This document shows positions 15,801 through 23,565 of a DNA stretch of 64,000 bases, one piece after another. A program made the translations under genes and the position numbers. How positions within the stretch are numbered: position 1 is the first letter of the stretch; each line of letters begins with the position of its first letter. The DNA is from Xanthomonas sp. F10 (lineage in GTDB: Bacteria > Pseudomonadota > Gammaproteobacteria > Xanthomonadales > Xanthomonadaceae): the NCBI RefSeq assembly GCF_014206815.1, contig NZ_JACHNP010000001.1, positions 2,508,456 to 2,572,455 on the forward strand, given 5' to 3'. The notes under the pieces are model-generated. The model ran no database searches, was not told the origin of the DNA, and saw only the letters and a list, made by a program, of their open reading frames with translations.

Positions 15801-16856
15801 ATGCCGGCAACGCTCCCTTCGTTGTGCCTGTTGCGCCTGTCGGCGCTGGGGGACGTGACCCACGTGGTGCCGCTGGTGCGGACCCTGCAGCGCGCCTGGC
15901 CGCAGGCGCCGGCGCCGGCGCTGCACTGGATCATCGACAAAGCCGGGCACAAGCTGCTGGAGGGCCTGCCGGGCGTTGCGTTCCACACCTACGACAAGCG
16001 CAGCGGCCTGGCCGGCATGCGCGCCTTGCGCCACGAGCTGCCGGCACAAGGCTTCGACGCGCTGCTGCAGATGCAGGTGGCGCTGCGCGCCAACGTGCTG
16101 TCGGCGTTCGTGCCGGCGCGCCGCCGCATCGGCTACGACCGCAGCCGCTCCAAGGATCTGCACGGCCTGTTCGTCAACGAGCGCATCCCCGACCGCCCCG
16201 GCATCCACGTGCTGGATGCGATCGGCAGCTTCTGCGAGCCGCTGGGCCTGCGCCAGACCGAGGTGCGCTGGGACCTGCCGGTGCCCGACGACGCCCATGC
16301 CTGGGCGCGCGCGCAATGGCCCGACGACGGCCGTCCGGCGCTGCTGATCTCGCCCTGCTCCAGCCACCAGCGCCGCAACTGGTATGCCGAGCGCTACGCC
16401 GCGGTGGCCGACCATGCCGCCGCGCAGGGCTGGCGGGTGGTGCTGTGCGGCGGCCGCAGCGATCTGGAGCGCAGTACCGCCGACGCCATCGTCGCCACGG
16501 CGCGCACGCCGGTGCTCGACCTGGTCGGCCGCGACACGCTCAAGCAACTGCCGGCGCTGCTGCAGCGCGCGGCGTTGGTCATGACACCCGACTCCGGCCC
16601 CATGCACATCGCCAACGCGATGGGCACCAAGGTGCTGGGCCTGCACGCGGCGAGCAACCCGCGCCGCAGCGGCCCGTATTCGGATATCCGCTACTGCGTG
16701 GACAAGTACGACGCTGCCGCGCGCAAGTACCTGGGAAAGCCGGCCGCGCAGCTGAAGTGGGGCAGCAAGATCGAATTCGACGGGATAATGGACCTCATCG
16801 CGGTGGACGATGCGATCGCCGCGTTCGAGCGCTACCGCGCCGACCACGGCCACTGA
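15801..16856 (+). CDS. opsX: Family 9 glycosyltransferase OpsX (inner-core heptosyltransferase type)
   Basis: The 351-residue GT9 protein begins MPATLPSLCLLRLSALGDVT, the heptosyltransferase N-terminus. The C-terminal ADP-sugar site includes LLISPCSSHQRRNWYAERY, VLCGGRSDLE and MTPDSGPMHIANAMGTKV. It is closest to the OpsX group. Haemophilus OpsX adds the first heptose to phosphorylated Kdo, and a Xanthomonas opsX locus affects LPS and EPS. Divergent kdkA supplies exactly that acceptor phosphate, so the pair makes biochemical sense. An upstream in-frame codon at 15771 would overlap kdkA; the ATG at 15801 is preferred. The exact sugar transferred is inferred. Confidence 0.85.
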   Translation: MPATLPSLCLLRLSALGDVTHVVPLVRTLQRAWPQAPAPALHWIIDKAGHKLLEGLPGVAFHTYDKRSGLAGMRALRHELPAQGFDALLQMQVALRANVLSAFVPARRRIGYDRSRSKDLHGLFVNERIPDRPGIHVLDAIGSFCEPLGLRQTEVRWDLPVPDDAHAWARAQWPDDGRPALLISPCSSHQRRNWYAERYAAVADHAAAQGWRVVLCGGRSDLERSTADAIVATARTPVLDLVGRDTLKQLPALLQRAALVMTPDSGPMHIANAMGTKVLGLHAASNPRRSGPYSDIRYCVDKYDAAARKYLGKPAAQLKWGSKIEFDGIMDLIAVDDAIAAFERYRADHGH

Positions 16857-17055
16857 AGCCATTGCGGCGGCGCTGGCGTCGCTCTACCATCCGCCGCGCG
16901 TCCTGCCGCCGAACTGGCCCGCAGGAGCCGCCGTAAGCGTTTACGTCAATCAACGCGCCAACTGCGCCGGATCCGTCCGGGGCTGTTTCCCGTCCAGGCC
17001 TGGCAGGCCAATGGCGGGTGGCGCCTTCGATCGACCGGCTTACGGAGAGTCCGCA

Positions 17056-17310
17056 ATGTCACGTTCCCCGCTGTTTGCCCGCAAGCTGTCCCCGCGCCAT
17101 GCTGCCTGGGTGACCCCGCTGCTGCTGTCGGTGCTGATGACCTGCATCGTCTCGATGATCAGCACCCTGCGCAGCGTCGGCTTGGCGCCCGGCGTCGGCA
17201 CGCTCTGGCTCGGCGCCTGGGCGCTGTCCTGGCTGGTCGCCTTCCCGACCCTGCTGCTGGTCCTGCCGCTGGTGCGGCGCCTGACCGGCCTGCTGGTTGC
17301 GCGCGACTGA
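17056..17310 (+). CDS. DUF2798 small membrane protein
   Basis: The 84-residue protein has two hydrophobic segments: TPLLLSVLMTCIVSMISTLR and the later WALSWLVAFPTLLLVLPLV. These are typical of DUF2798. A ribosome site GGAGA lies 8-12 bp before the ATG. It stands alone between opsX and a convergent DUF6165 gene. The 199 bp upstream hold no recognised element. The function is unknown; the family is described only as a two-helix membrane protein. Confidence 0.8.
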   Translation: MSRSPLFARKLSPRHAAWVTPLLLSVLMTCIVSMISTLRSVGLAPGVGTLWLGAWALSWLVAFPTLLLVLPLVRRLTGLLVARD

Positions 17311-17357
17311 AGGCAGTCCCGTGCCCGGGAGACGGCAACGCCTCCCGGGCACCACTC

Positions 17358-17762
17358 TCAGGCCGAGGCGTTGCGGTAGTCCTGGTAGGACTTCTCTTCC
17401 ACGTAGCTGGAGCCCAGGGCCAGGTTGATGTCCTTCTTGAGCCGCGCGCGCTCGTCGTTTTCGTAGTACACGCTGCGCGCGAGCTTGATGAACTCCTCGT
17501 CGAAGGCCTGCGCCTTCTCCTTGATCCGGATCTCATCTTCGATCACCCACAGGCGCTCGTTGACCGCCTTCAGCTCCGCGCGCAGGCGCGCCACGTCGCC
17601 GCCGGCCGCCGGATGCGCCATCCAGGTCTTTTCCAGCGCCGACAGTTCGGCGTGCACATTGGCCAGCTTGGTCGGATCCTCGATGCGCTCGGACTTGATT
17701 TGCAGGATGGCGATCTTGTCGAGCAGTTCGCCGAAGGACACGGGCACCAGGATTTCGGACAT
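17358..17762 (-). CDS. DUF6165 family protein
   Basis: The 134-residue protein starts MSEILVPVSFGELLDKIAIL and contains KSERIEDPTKLANVHAEL and LWVIEDEIRIKEKAQAFDEE, a mostly helical, charged chain typical of DUF6165. I know no experimentally defined role for this family. The frame opens 4 codons earlier, but this ATG matches the conserved N-terminus. It is the only gene between DUF2798 and the tRNA-Ser(CGA) terminator. Confidence 0.8.
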   Translation of the reverse strand: MSEILVPVSFGELLDKIAILQIKSERIEDPTKLANVHAELSALEKTWMAHPAAGGDVARLRAELKAVNERLWVIEDEIRIKEKAQAFDEEFIKLARSVYYENDERARLKKDINLALGSSYVEEKSYQDYRNASA

Positions 17763-17840
17763 GGCAGACACCACAAACAGGAGAAGGGAGAGTGTAACGG
17801 CCGCGTCTTAAAGCGGCGTCGGCACGCTGTCGCGCGCATC

Positions 17841-17869
17841 AAAAAAGCAAAAGGCCCCTGACGGGGCCT
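17841..17869 (-). terminator. Terminator of the tRNA-Ser(CGA) transcript
   Basis: Read on the minus strand, AGGCCCCG-TCA-GGGGCCT is followed by TTTTGCTTTTTT. It lies downstream of the tRNA and beyond its 3'-end repeat, so the repeat unit should be part of the primary tRNA transcript. Confidence 0.85.
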
Positions 17870-17875
17870 CATGCG

Positions 17876-18062
17876 GAACTGGCGGGAAGGGGGGATGCAC
17901 TCGGTGCATGCTGCACCTCGCCCTGCGGGCGGCTGCGCCGTGCGCATCGGCTGTCGCCGATGGGTCGAACCCGCGGGGCTTCTCCCCACCCACACCTGCG
18001 CTGATCACGCTCTGCGACCGCTGAAGGGCCTGTGCGCGATAGAACTGGCGGGAAGGGGGGGA
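17876..18062 (-). repeat. tRNA-Ser(CGA)-linked unit bounded by copies of the tRNA 3' end
   Basis: Read on the minus strand, the tRNA 3' end plus AGTTC (18042-18062) is repeated at 17876-17895. The interior carries the same order of hairpins as the unit after tRNA-Ser(GGA): GGGG-AGAAG-CCCC, the linker GGGTTCGAC, CATCGGC-GACA-GCCGATG, CGCCC-GCA-GGGCG and GGTGCA-GCA-TGCACC, ending CCGAGTG before the tRNA-like end. Positions 17916-17943 match 26 of 28 bases of the other unit. The terminator at 17841-17869 follows, so the unit is probably transcribed. Confidence 0.8.
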
Positions 18063-18136
18063 TTCGAACCCCCGAGGCGCTATAAACGCCTGCCTGATTT
18101 CGAGTCAGGTACATTCAACCACTCTGCCACCTTCCC
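18046..18136 (-). tRNA. tRNA-Ser(CGA)
   Basis: The 91-nt class II tRNA has acceptor stem GGGAAGG with CCTTCCC, anticodon stem-loop CCTGA-CTCGAAA-TCAGG with anticodon CGA, a long variable arm, T-loop GGTTCGAATCC and an encoded CCA. It is followed by a repeat unit bearing a copy of its 3' end and then a terminator. Confidence 0.95.
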
Positions 18137-18165
18137 GGGTGGTCCCCGGCGGACCGGGGGCGTGC

Positions 18166-18194
18166 ATCATACGGTTCCCGCCGCGCGCGGACAA
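18166..18194 (-). promoter_or_regulatory. Sigma-70 promoter of tRNA-Ser(CGA)
   Basis: On the minus strand, TTGTCC (18189-18194) and TATGAT (18166-18171) are 17 bp apart. The tRNA begins 29 bp after the -10 box. A GC-rich discriminator follows the -10 box, as expected for stringently controlled stable RNA promoters. Confidence 0.7.
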
Positions 18195-18345
18195 GCGGCC
18201 CGGCGCCGACGCCTCCACAGGCGCCCGGCGGCGCGGGGCGATGAACCCCGCCTGCTTGGCGCTGCGCCCGGCGATTGCCTGATCCGCGCGCGACCGCGAT
18301 GATGCCCCTCGACCCCAGAAAACACCGGCCGGCCGCAGGCGCGCA

Positions 18346-19050
18346 ATGATCGAATTCGGACACCTCACCCACGTCGGCCTGCGCCGCGACCTCAACGAGG
18401 ACACCTACTACGGCGACCACGAACTGGGGCTGTGGCTGGTGGCCGATGGCATGGGCGGCCATGCCTGCGGCGAGGTCGCCAGCGCCCTGGCGCGCGAGGC
18501 CATCGTCCGCGAAGTGCGCGGCGGCACCGCGCTGGCGCAGGCCATCCGCATCGCCGACGAGGAAATCATCCGCGCCTCGCAGCGCCGCAACGACACCCTG
18601 CCGATGGGTACCACGGTGGTGGCCGCGCGGGTACAGGGCAACCGCTTCGAGGTGGCCTGGGTCGGCGACAGCCGCGCCTACCTGTGGCGCGACGGCAAGC
18701 TGGCCCAGCTCAGCCAGGACCACAGCTACGTGCAGGAACTGATCGCCCAGGGCGCCCTCACCGCCGAGCAGGCCCGCGCGCATCCGCACCGCAACGTGGT
18801 CACCCAGGCATTGGGCGTCACCGACCCGCAGCACCTGAACGTGGCCACGATGACCGGCGAACTGCGCCCGGGCATGCGCCTGCTGCTGTGCAGCGACGGG
18901 CTGACCGAGGAAGTGGACGATGCCGGCCTGGCCAGCGCGTTGGGCCACGACGACTGCAGCGCGCAGGAGTGCGTGGACATGCTGGTCGCCGCTGCGCTCG
19001 ACGAAGGCGGCTCGGACAACATCACCGCGATCCTGGTGCGCTGCCACTGA
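18346..19050 (+). CDS. PP2C-family Ser/Thr protein phosphatase
   Basis: The 234-residue protein is of Stp1/PrpC type. Metal-binding motifs are NEDTYY (Glu18, Asp19) and VADGMGGHACG (Asp34, Gly35), with MGTTVVAA, VGDSRAYLWRDG, LLCSDGLTEEV and the C-terminal SDNITAILV completing the PP2C set. Enzymes of this size dephosphorylate targets of Hanks-type kinases or components of type VI secretion. No kinase or secretion gene lies next to it here. It stands alone between tRNA-Ser(CGA) and the dnaQ region. Confidence 0.92.
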   Translation: MIEFGHLTHVGLRRDLNEDTYYGDHELGLWLVADGMGGHACGEVASALAREAIVREVRGGTALAQAIRIADEEIIRASQRRNDTLPMGTTVVAARVQGNRFEVAWVGDSRAYLWRDGKLAQLSQDHSYVQELIAQGALTAEQARAHPHRNVVTQALGVTDPQHLNVATMTGELRPGMRLLLCSDGLTEEVDDAGLASALGHDDCSAQECVDMLVAAALDEGGSDNITAILVRCH

Positions 19051-19146
19051 ATTCGGTGCGGCGCGGCCGCCGCTCCGTCCGCGCAACCCACGTCAGGGCA
19101 CCGCTGGATACTTGCAGTCTTAACGCTCAAGTCGGCCAGGCTGGCC

Positions 19147-19216
19147 TGTAGGAGCGGCTGCAGCCGCGACGGGGCTTTACCGGGAACGCTCCATCGCGGC
19201 TGAAGCCGCTCCTACA
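19147..19216. repeat. GTAG-type palindromic repeat pair (REPIN-like)
   Basis: The inverted sequences GTAGGAGCGGCTGCAGCCGC and GCGGCTGAAGCCGCTCCTAC flank about 27 bp in the spacer between the phosphatase gene and dnaQ. The unit is the same family as at 8179-8240. Here it stands without the G-rich heptad arms. It could also act as a hairpin at the ends of the two convergent genes. Confidence 0.8.
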
Positions 19217-19246
19217 ACATCCGTCCCGTCGTCATTCGAGGCGTCC

Positions 19247-19984
19247 TCAGCCGGCCACCGCTTCCGCCACGACCGGTTCGGCGTCGTCCCACAGCGCGCG
19301 GCCGGCCTTCTTGCGCAGCTTCTCCAGCCGCGCCTGGTGCGCCTCCAGCTCCGAGGCGGTCGGCAACACCCGCGGCCGCGGCAGCAGCATCGTCATGTCG
19401 AACGCCGGCCCCTGCGCGGCCGCATGCGCGGCGCCGTCCTCGGCCAGGGCGAAACCGATCTCTTCCTGACCCGAGGTCAGCGCGATGTACACGTCGCTGA
19501 GGATCTGCGCATCGAGCAGCGCGCCATGCAGCTGCCGGTGCGAGTTGTCCACGCCCAGCCGCTTGCACAGCGCGTCCAGCGAATTGCGCTGGCCGGGGAA
19601 GCGCTCCCGCGCCAGCAGCAGGGTGTCGATCACCGTGGCGCGGTCGAGGATGCGGCCGTAGGACTCGCCCAGCCGCGACAGCTCGTAGTCCAGGAACCCC
19701 AGGTCGAACGACGCGTTGTGGATGATCAGCTCGGCGCCGTCGATGAACTCCAGGAATTCATCGACCACCTCGTGGAATTCCGGCTTGTCGGCGAGGAAGT
19801 CCAGGGTCAGGCCGGTGACTTCCTGCGCGCCGGGTTCGAAATCGCAGTCCGGGCGCAGGTAGCGGTGGAAGTTGCGCCCGCTGGGGCGGCGTTCGAGCAG
19901 TTCCACCGCGCCGATTTCGACGACGCGGTTGCCCTTCTTCCATTCCAGGCCGGTGGTTTCGGTATCGAGGATGATCTGACGCAT
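19247..19984 (-). CDS. dnaQ: DNA polymerase III epsilon subunit (proofreading exonuclease)
   Basis: The 245-residue protein is a DEDDh 3'-5' exonuclease. It has ILDTETTGLEWKKGNRVVEI (Asp7, Glu9), HNASFDLGFLDYEL, and the HxAxxD motif in LHGALLDAQILSDVY. It begins MRQIILDTETTG as in E. coli DnaQ. The longer open frame upstream is rejected because rnhA occupies it. The residues after about 190 form the tether to the alpha subunit and carry a variable linker. It lies 29 bp after rnhA on the same strand; in E. coli rnhA and dnaQ are also neighbours, but divergent. Confidence 0.95.
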   Translation of the reverse strand: MRQIILDTETTGLEWKKGNRVVEIGAVELLERRPSGRNFHRYLRPDCDFEPGAQEVTGLTLDFLADKPEFHEVVDEFLEFIDGAELIIHNASFDLGFLDYELSRLGESYGRILDRATVIDTLLLARERFPGQRNSLDALCKRLGVDNSHRQLHGALLDAQILSDVYIALTSGQEEIGFALAEDGAAHAAAQGPAFDMTMLLPRPRVLPTASELEAHQARLEKLRKKAGRALWDDAEPVVAEAVAG

Positions 19985-20013
19985 GGGACTCGCAGCTGAG
20001 AAGGAAGACAGGA

Positions 20014-20472
20014 TCAGGTCGCGACCGCGGCGCCGCCGGCGCGCACGTGCAGGGCCTGGTTGCGCGCCAGCTGGTCGACCCGCTCGTTGTCCGGGTCGCC
20101 GTTGTGGCCCTTGACCCAGCGCCAGTCGATCGTATGCCGCTGCGCGGCGGCGTGCAGCCGTTCCCACAGGTCGCGGTTCTTGACCGGATCGCCGCCGGCG
20201 GTCTTCCACTGCCGCCGCACCCAGCCCGGCATCCATTCAGTGATGCCCTGGCGCACGTACTGCGAGTCGGTGTGCAGCACGATCTGGCACGGCTCGTTGA
20301 GCGTCTCCAGGGCCATGATCGCGGCCATCAGCTCCATGCGGTTGTTGGTGGTGTGCGCCTCGGCGCCGGCCACTTCGCGCTCCAGTCCCTTGTAGCGCAG
20401 CAACGCGGCCCAGCCGCCGGGGCCGGGATTGCCGAGGCAGGCGCCATCGGTATGGATGTCGACAGTCTTCAT
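20014..20472 (-). CDS. rnhA: Ribonuclease HI
   Basis: RNase HI (152 residues) cuts RNA in RNA-DNA hybrids. Catalytic residues lie in [17 protein letters not shown] (Asp9), [11 protein letters not shown] (Glu), VLHTDSQYV (Asp) and [13 protein letters not shown] (Asp), with the basic protrusion [19 protein letters not shown]. The ATG at 20472 gives [10 protein letters not shown]; the frame reaches 4 codons further but without family similarity. The methyltransferase gene ends 13 bp upstream, so the three genes form one operon. Confidence 0.96.
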   Translation of the reverse strand: MKTVDIHTDGACLGNPGPGGWAALLRYKGLEREVAGAEAHTTNNRMELMAAIMALETLNEPCQIVLHTDSQYVRQGITEWMPGWVRRQWKTAGGDPVKNRDLWERLHAAAQRHTIDWRWVKGHNGDPDNERVDQLARNQALHVRAGGAAVAT

Positions 20473-20485
20473 GAAACTCCGCAAA

Positions 20486-21145
20486 TCAAATGGAAGCGAT
20501 CGAGCCGCGCCAGCGGACCGGCGCGCGCAACGGGATGGGGCCGATGCCGGCGGCGGTGCGTTTCTCGGCCTGCAGCAGGCAGACCGCGCGCAGCGGTGCG
20601 GCGGAGGTGGCCGGGCCGACGCCGCCGCGGGTCGGCCATACCGGCCCGAGATAGCGCAGTTGCTCCACGCACGGCAGGCCGGTCTGCTCGAGCAGGCCGC
20701 GCCAGCTGCCCGGCGGGCGCGCCACCAGGCCCTGCCGCCGCCAGCGCAGCCGGTACGGGCTCATCGCGTTGAGCGCGAACAGCCACAGGCGGCCGCCCGG
20801 CATCAGGATGCGCTCGCATTCCTCCAGCAGCGCCGCCGCGTCGGCGGCGAGCACGTGCTGCAGGACGATCGCGTTGACGCTCTCCGACGGCAGCGGCAGC
20901 GGCAAGGTGCACACCAGGTCGCCGGCATAGCCGCGGGCGCTGCGGTGCAGGCGCACACCCCGCCCCGGCAACTCGCGCCCCGGGGGCGGCAGCGGCACCG
21001 GCGCCAACCACAGCCAGGGCTGCGCGGGGCGCTTGAGCAGGGCGTCGAGGATCAGCGGCTGCTCGGCCTGGAGCAGCGCCTGCGCCCCGGCCGTATCAAA
21101 CCAGGATGAGACGTTGGCTTGACGGGGGAGCGACACGGCAGGCAT
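20486..21145 (-). CDS. SAM-dependent methyltransferase (class I, degenerate)
   Basis: The 219-residue protein has a UbiE/BioC-like C-terminal half: [20 protein letters not shown] then [26 protein letters not shown]. Post-motif III is clear, whereas the glycine-rich motif I (around [14 protein letters not shown]) is much degraded, so SAM binding needs proof. The family sits upstream of rnhA and gloB in many gammaproteobacteria. It is divergent from gloB, with 12 bp between the starts, and upstream of rnhA-dnaQ. The substrate is unknown. Confidence 0.75.
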   Translation of the reverse strand: MPAVSLPRQANVSSWFDTAGAQALLQAEQPLILDALLKRPAQPWLWLAPVPLPPPGRELPGRGVRLHRSARGYAGDLVCTLPLPLPSESVNAIVLQHVLAADAAALLEECERILMPGGRLWLFALNAMSPYRLRWRRQGLVARPPGSWRGLLEQTGLPCVEQLRYLGPVWPTRGGVGPATSAAPLRAVCLLQAEKRTAAGIGPIPLRAPVRWRGSIASI

Positions 21146-21157
21146 GGTGCCAATTCT

Positions 21158-21925
21158 ATGCGACTGATCGCCCTGCCCGCATTCCAGGATAACTACATCT
21201 GGGCGATCGCCACGGACGACGGGCGTGCGCTGCTGGTCGACCCCGGCCAGGCCGAGCCGGTGCTGGAGGCCGCGGCACAGGGGCTGCAGCCCGCCGCCAT
21301 CCTGCTCACCCACCACCACGACGACCACATCGGCGGCGTCGCCACGCTGCGCGAGCGCTGGCCGGACCTGCCGGTGTACGCGCCGGACGATCCGCGGATC
21401 GCCGGATTTCCGTGCGAGCGGGTCGGCGACGGCGACATCGTGAAGGTGCTGGACTGGCAGTTCGATACCCTGGCCGTCCCCGGCCACACCCGCTCGCATC
21501 TGGCGTACGTCGGCCAGGGCCACCTGTTCAGCGGCGATACGCTGTTCAGCCTGGGCTGTGGGCGCATGTTCGAAGGTACGCCCTCCCAGATGTTGGGTTC
21601 GCTGCAGCGCCTGTCCGCCCTCCCGGGGCAGACGCTGGTCTGCTGCGGACACGAATACACCTTGGCCAATGCGGCATTCGCCGTCACGGTCGATCCCACC
21701 AACGCTGCCCTGCGGCAGCGCCATCAGGAAGCCCAGGCCATGCGTCATGCTGCCCGCCCCACCGTTCCCGTCACACTCGCCAGCGAACTGGCGACCAATC
21801 CGTTCCTGCGCACCGCCTCGGCGGCGATCCAGCAGGCGATCGGCGCCCGGCTCGGCCGGGGGGTGTCCGACGAGGTGGAAGTCTTCGCCGAACTGAGGCG
21901 CTGGAAAGACGATTTCCGCGCATGA
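21158..21925 (+). CDS. gloB: Hydroxyacylglutathione hydrolase (glyoxalase II)
   Basis: GloB (255 residues) hydrolyses S-lactoylglutathione to lactate and glutathione in methylglyoxal detoxification. The metallo-hydrolase motif is LLTHHHDDHIGG (His-X-His-X-Asp-His, near residue 53). Other binuclear-metal ligands are in VPGHTRSHLAY, FSGDTLFSLGCGRMFEG and CCGHEYTLAN, which are specific to glyoxalase II. The ATG at 21158 yields MRLIALPAFQDNYIW, the family N-terminus. The stop overlaps the next start as ATGA. Confidence 0.95.
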   Translation: MRLIALPAFQDNYIWAIATDDGRALLVDPGQAEPVLEAAAQGLQPAAILLTHHHDDHIGGVATLRERWPDLPVYAPDDPRIAGFPCERVGDGDIVKVLDWQFDTLAVPGHTRSHLAYVGQGHLFSGDTLFSLGCGRMFEGTPSQMLGSLQRLSALPGQTLVCCGHEYTLANAAFAVTVDPTNAALRQRHQEAQAMRHAARPTVPVTLASELATNPFLRTASAAIQQAIGARLGRGVSDEVEVFAELRRWKDDFRA

Positions 21926-23133
21926 GGGCGCTGGCGTTGACGGCGGCGCTGACGCTGGCGATGGCGTCGGCGGCGCCCCCCGCGGCGGCCGCGACCCCGC
22001 TTGCGGCGGCACTCGAGCAGACCGTGGCCGGCCTGAACGGTCTGCCGACGGATGCGGCGGCGCTACCGCCGCCCACCACCCGTAACGGGCACGACATCCT
22101 CGCCCGCTTCCGCGACGGCCTGGCCGACGCGCGTTGCGACGCCGGCGCCACTGATGCGCGCTGGCAGCAGCAGTTCTCGCGCGCGCCCTCGCGTCTGGCC
22201 GACGAGGATGAGGACGTACTGCCGCTGTTCGGCTACGTGGTCGACGAACTGCGCGCGGCCAACCTGCCGACCGAGTTCGCGCTGATCCCGTTCGTGGAGA
22301 GCGGCTACCGCCCGGCCGCGCGCAACAGCAGCGGCCCCGCAGGCCTATGGCAGTTCATCCCCGGCACCGCGCGCAACCACGATGTCCCGCTGGAGAACGG
22401 CTACGACGGCCGCCTGTCCGCGGTGGACTCCACCCGCGCCGCGGTGCGCTACCTGAAGACCCTGCACGGCATGTTCGGCGGCGACTGGCGCCTGGCGATC
22501 ATGGCCTACAACGCCGGCGAGTACCGCGTGCTGCAGTCGATGCGCCGCGCCGGCATGAATGCGCAGAACGCCCAGCCGGACAAGCTGCCCGGGCTGTCCT
22601 CGGTCACCTATGCCTACGTCGAGAAGCTGCACGCGCTGGCCTGCGTGCTGGAACAGGCGCAGACCCGCGACGAATGGATGGCGTCCCTGGATCGCGACGT
22701 GCCGATCCTGCAGGCGCAGACGCTGCCGGCCGGGATGGCGCTGGACGACTGGGCACGGCGCCAGGCGCTGCAGGGCAACCAGCTCGCACGGCTGAATCCG
22801 GCCCTGGGCAGCGGCCGCAGCGCCAAGCGCGCGCTGCCGGTGCTGGCGCCCCGCAGCCTGGGCGGCCCCGTGCTGGCCCAGGACACCGCACTGCCGGCGC
22901 AGGACGACGCCCCGGTCGTCGCCACCGTGGCCAGCACCGACGACAGCCCCGCGCCGCGCCGTGGCGCACGCGCTGGTGCGCGCTCCCGCCACACCCACAC
23001 CGTGCGCGACGGCGACACCGCCTGGAACATCGCCAAGCGCTACGGCATCACCGTACAGGCGCTGTTGATGAAGAACGGCCTGTCCGCACGCAGCGTGCTG
23101 CGCCCCGGCATGGTGCTGAGCTACGAGGACTGA
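21922..23133 (+). CDS. MltD-like membrane-bound lytic transglycosylase with LysM domain
   Basis: The 403-residue protein has a signal peptide (MRALALTAALTLAMASAAPP). A family 1 SLT domain follows with EFALIPFVESGYRPAARNSS (the Glu of FVES is catalytic), GPAGLWQFIPGTA and IMAYNAGEYRVL. One C-terminal LysM repeat runs HTHTVRDGDTAWNIAKRYGI to the end. It cleaves peptidoglycan in the periplasm. E. coli mltD also lies next to gloB, which supports the call. MltD usually has two or more LysM repeats; only one is seen here. Confidence 0.9.
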   Translation: MRALALTAALTLAMASAAPPAAAATPLAAALEQTVAGLNGLPTDAAALPPPTTRNGHDILARFRDGLADARCDAGATDARWQQQFSRAPSRLADEDEDVLPLFGYVVDELRAANLPTEFALIPFVESGYRPAARNSSGPAGLWQFIPGTARNHDVPLENGYDGRLSAVDSTRAAVRYLKTLHGMFGGDWRLAIMAYNAGEYRVLQSMRRAGMNAQNAQPDKLPGLSSVTYAYVEKLHALACVLEQAQTRDEWMASLDRDVPILQAQTLPAGMALDDWARRQALQGNQLARLNPALGSGRSAKRALPVLAPRSLGGPVLAQDTALPAQDDAPVVATVASTDDSPAPRRGARAGARSRHTHTVRDGDTAWNIAKRYGITVQALLMKNGLSARSVLRPGMVLSYED

Positions 23134-23565
23134 CGCGTTCCCGCCACGGCGGGACGACGTCCGTTACAGGCGACAACGCCGGCGGTTGTGCCCATGCCGC
23201 GGAGACGGCCGCCCATTGCCGCCGGCCCGAACGGCGCCTACACCGCCACGCGCGTCTGCAATGCAGGCTGGTACCGGGCCCAGCACCGACGGCAACCGCG
23301 CGCACTGACCCTCCAAGAGCAAGTCCGGCCTCGATCACCGCTTAGCGCGCAGGGCCTCGCGCCAGCCGAAGCGGCGGCCGTACCGCCTGCCGCCCATTCA
23401 CGCCACCACTCGAACCTGCCGGCGATCGACAGGCGCACGCCGCGCACTTGCGCGCCAACGTTGCGCACTTCCCGCGGCAACGCGCGCATGTGGACACCCC
23501 TGAAACGCAACAGGCCCGGCAAAGCCGGGCCTGTTGCGTCATCTCCCGCGTCGGCGGCGCCGCTG
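23134..23565. other. 432-bp intergenic region without a recognised gene
   Basis: This lies between the convergent mltD-like and ppiD genes. Apart from the hairpin at 23505-23539, I see no RNA motif, start site or protein of family character. Several frames cross it but look like shadow translations. It may be eroded coding sequence, since the composition stays GC-rich. Confidence 0.5.
23505..23539. terminator. Perfect 16-bp hairpin between convergent genes
   Basis: ACGCAACAGGCCCGGC and its exact complement are separated by AAA. There is no T-run, so it may act as an RNA 3'-end stabiliser or attenuating hairpin for mltD (plus) and ppiD (minus) rather than as a classic intrinsic terminator. 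Confidence 0.6.
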
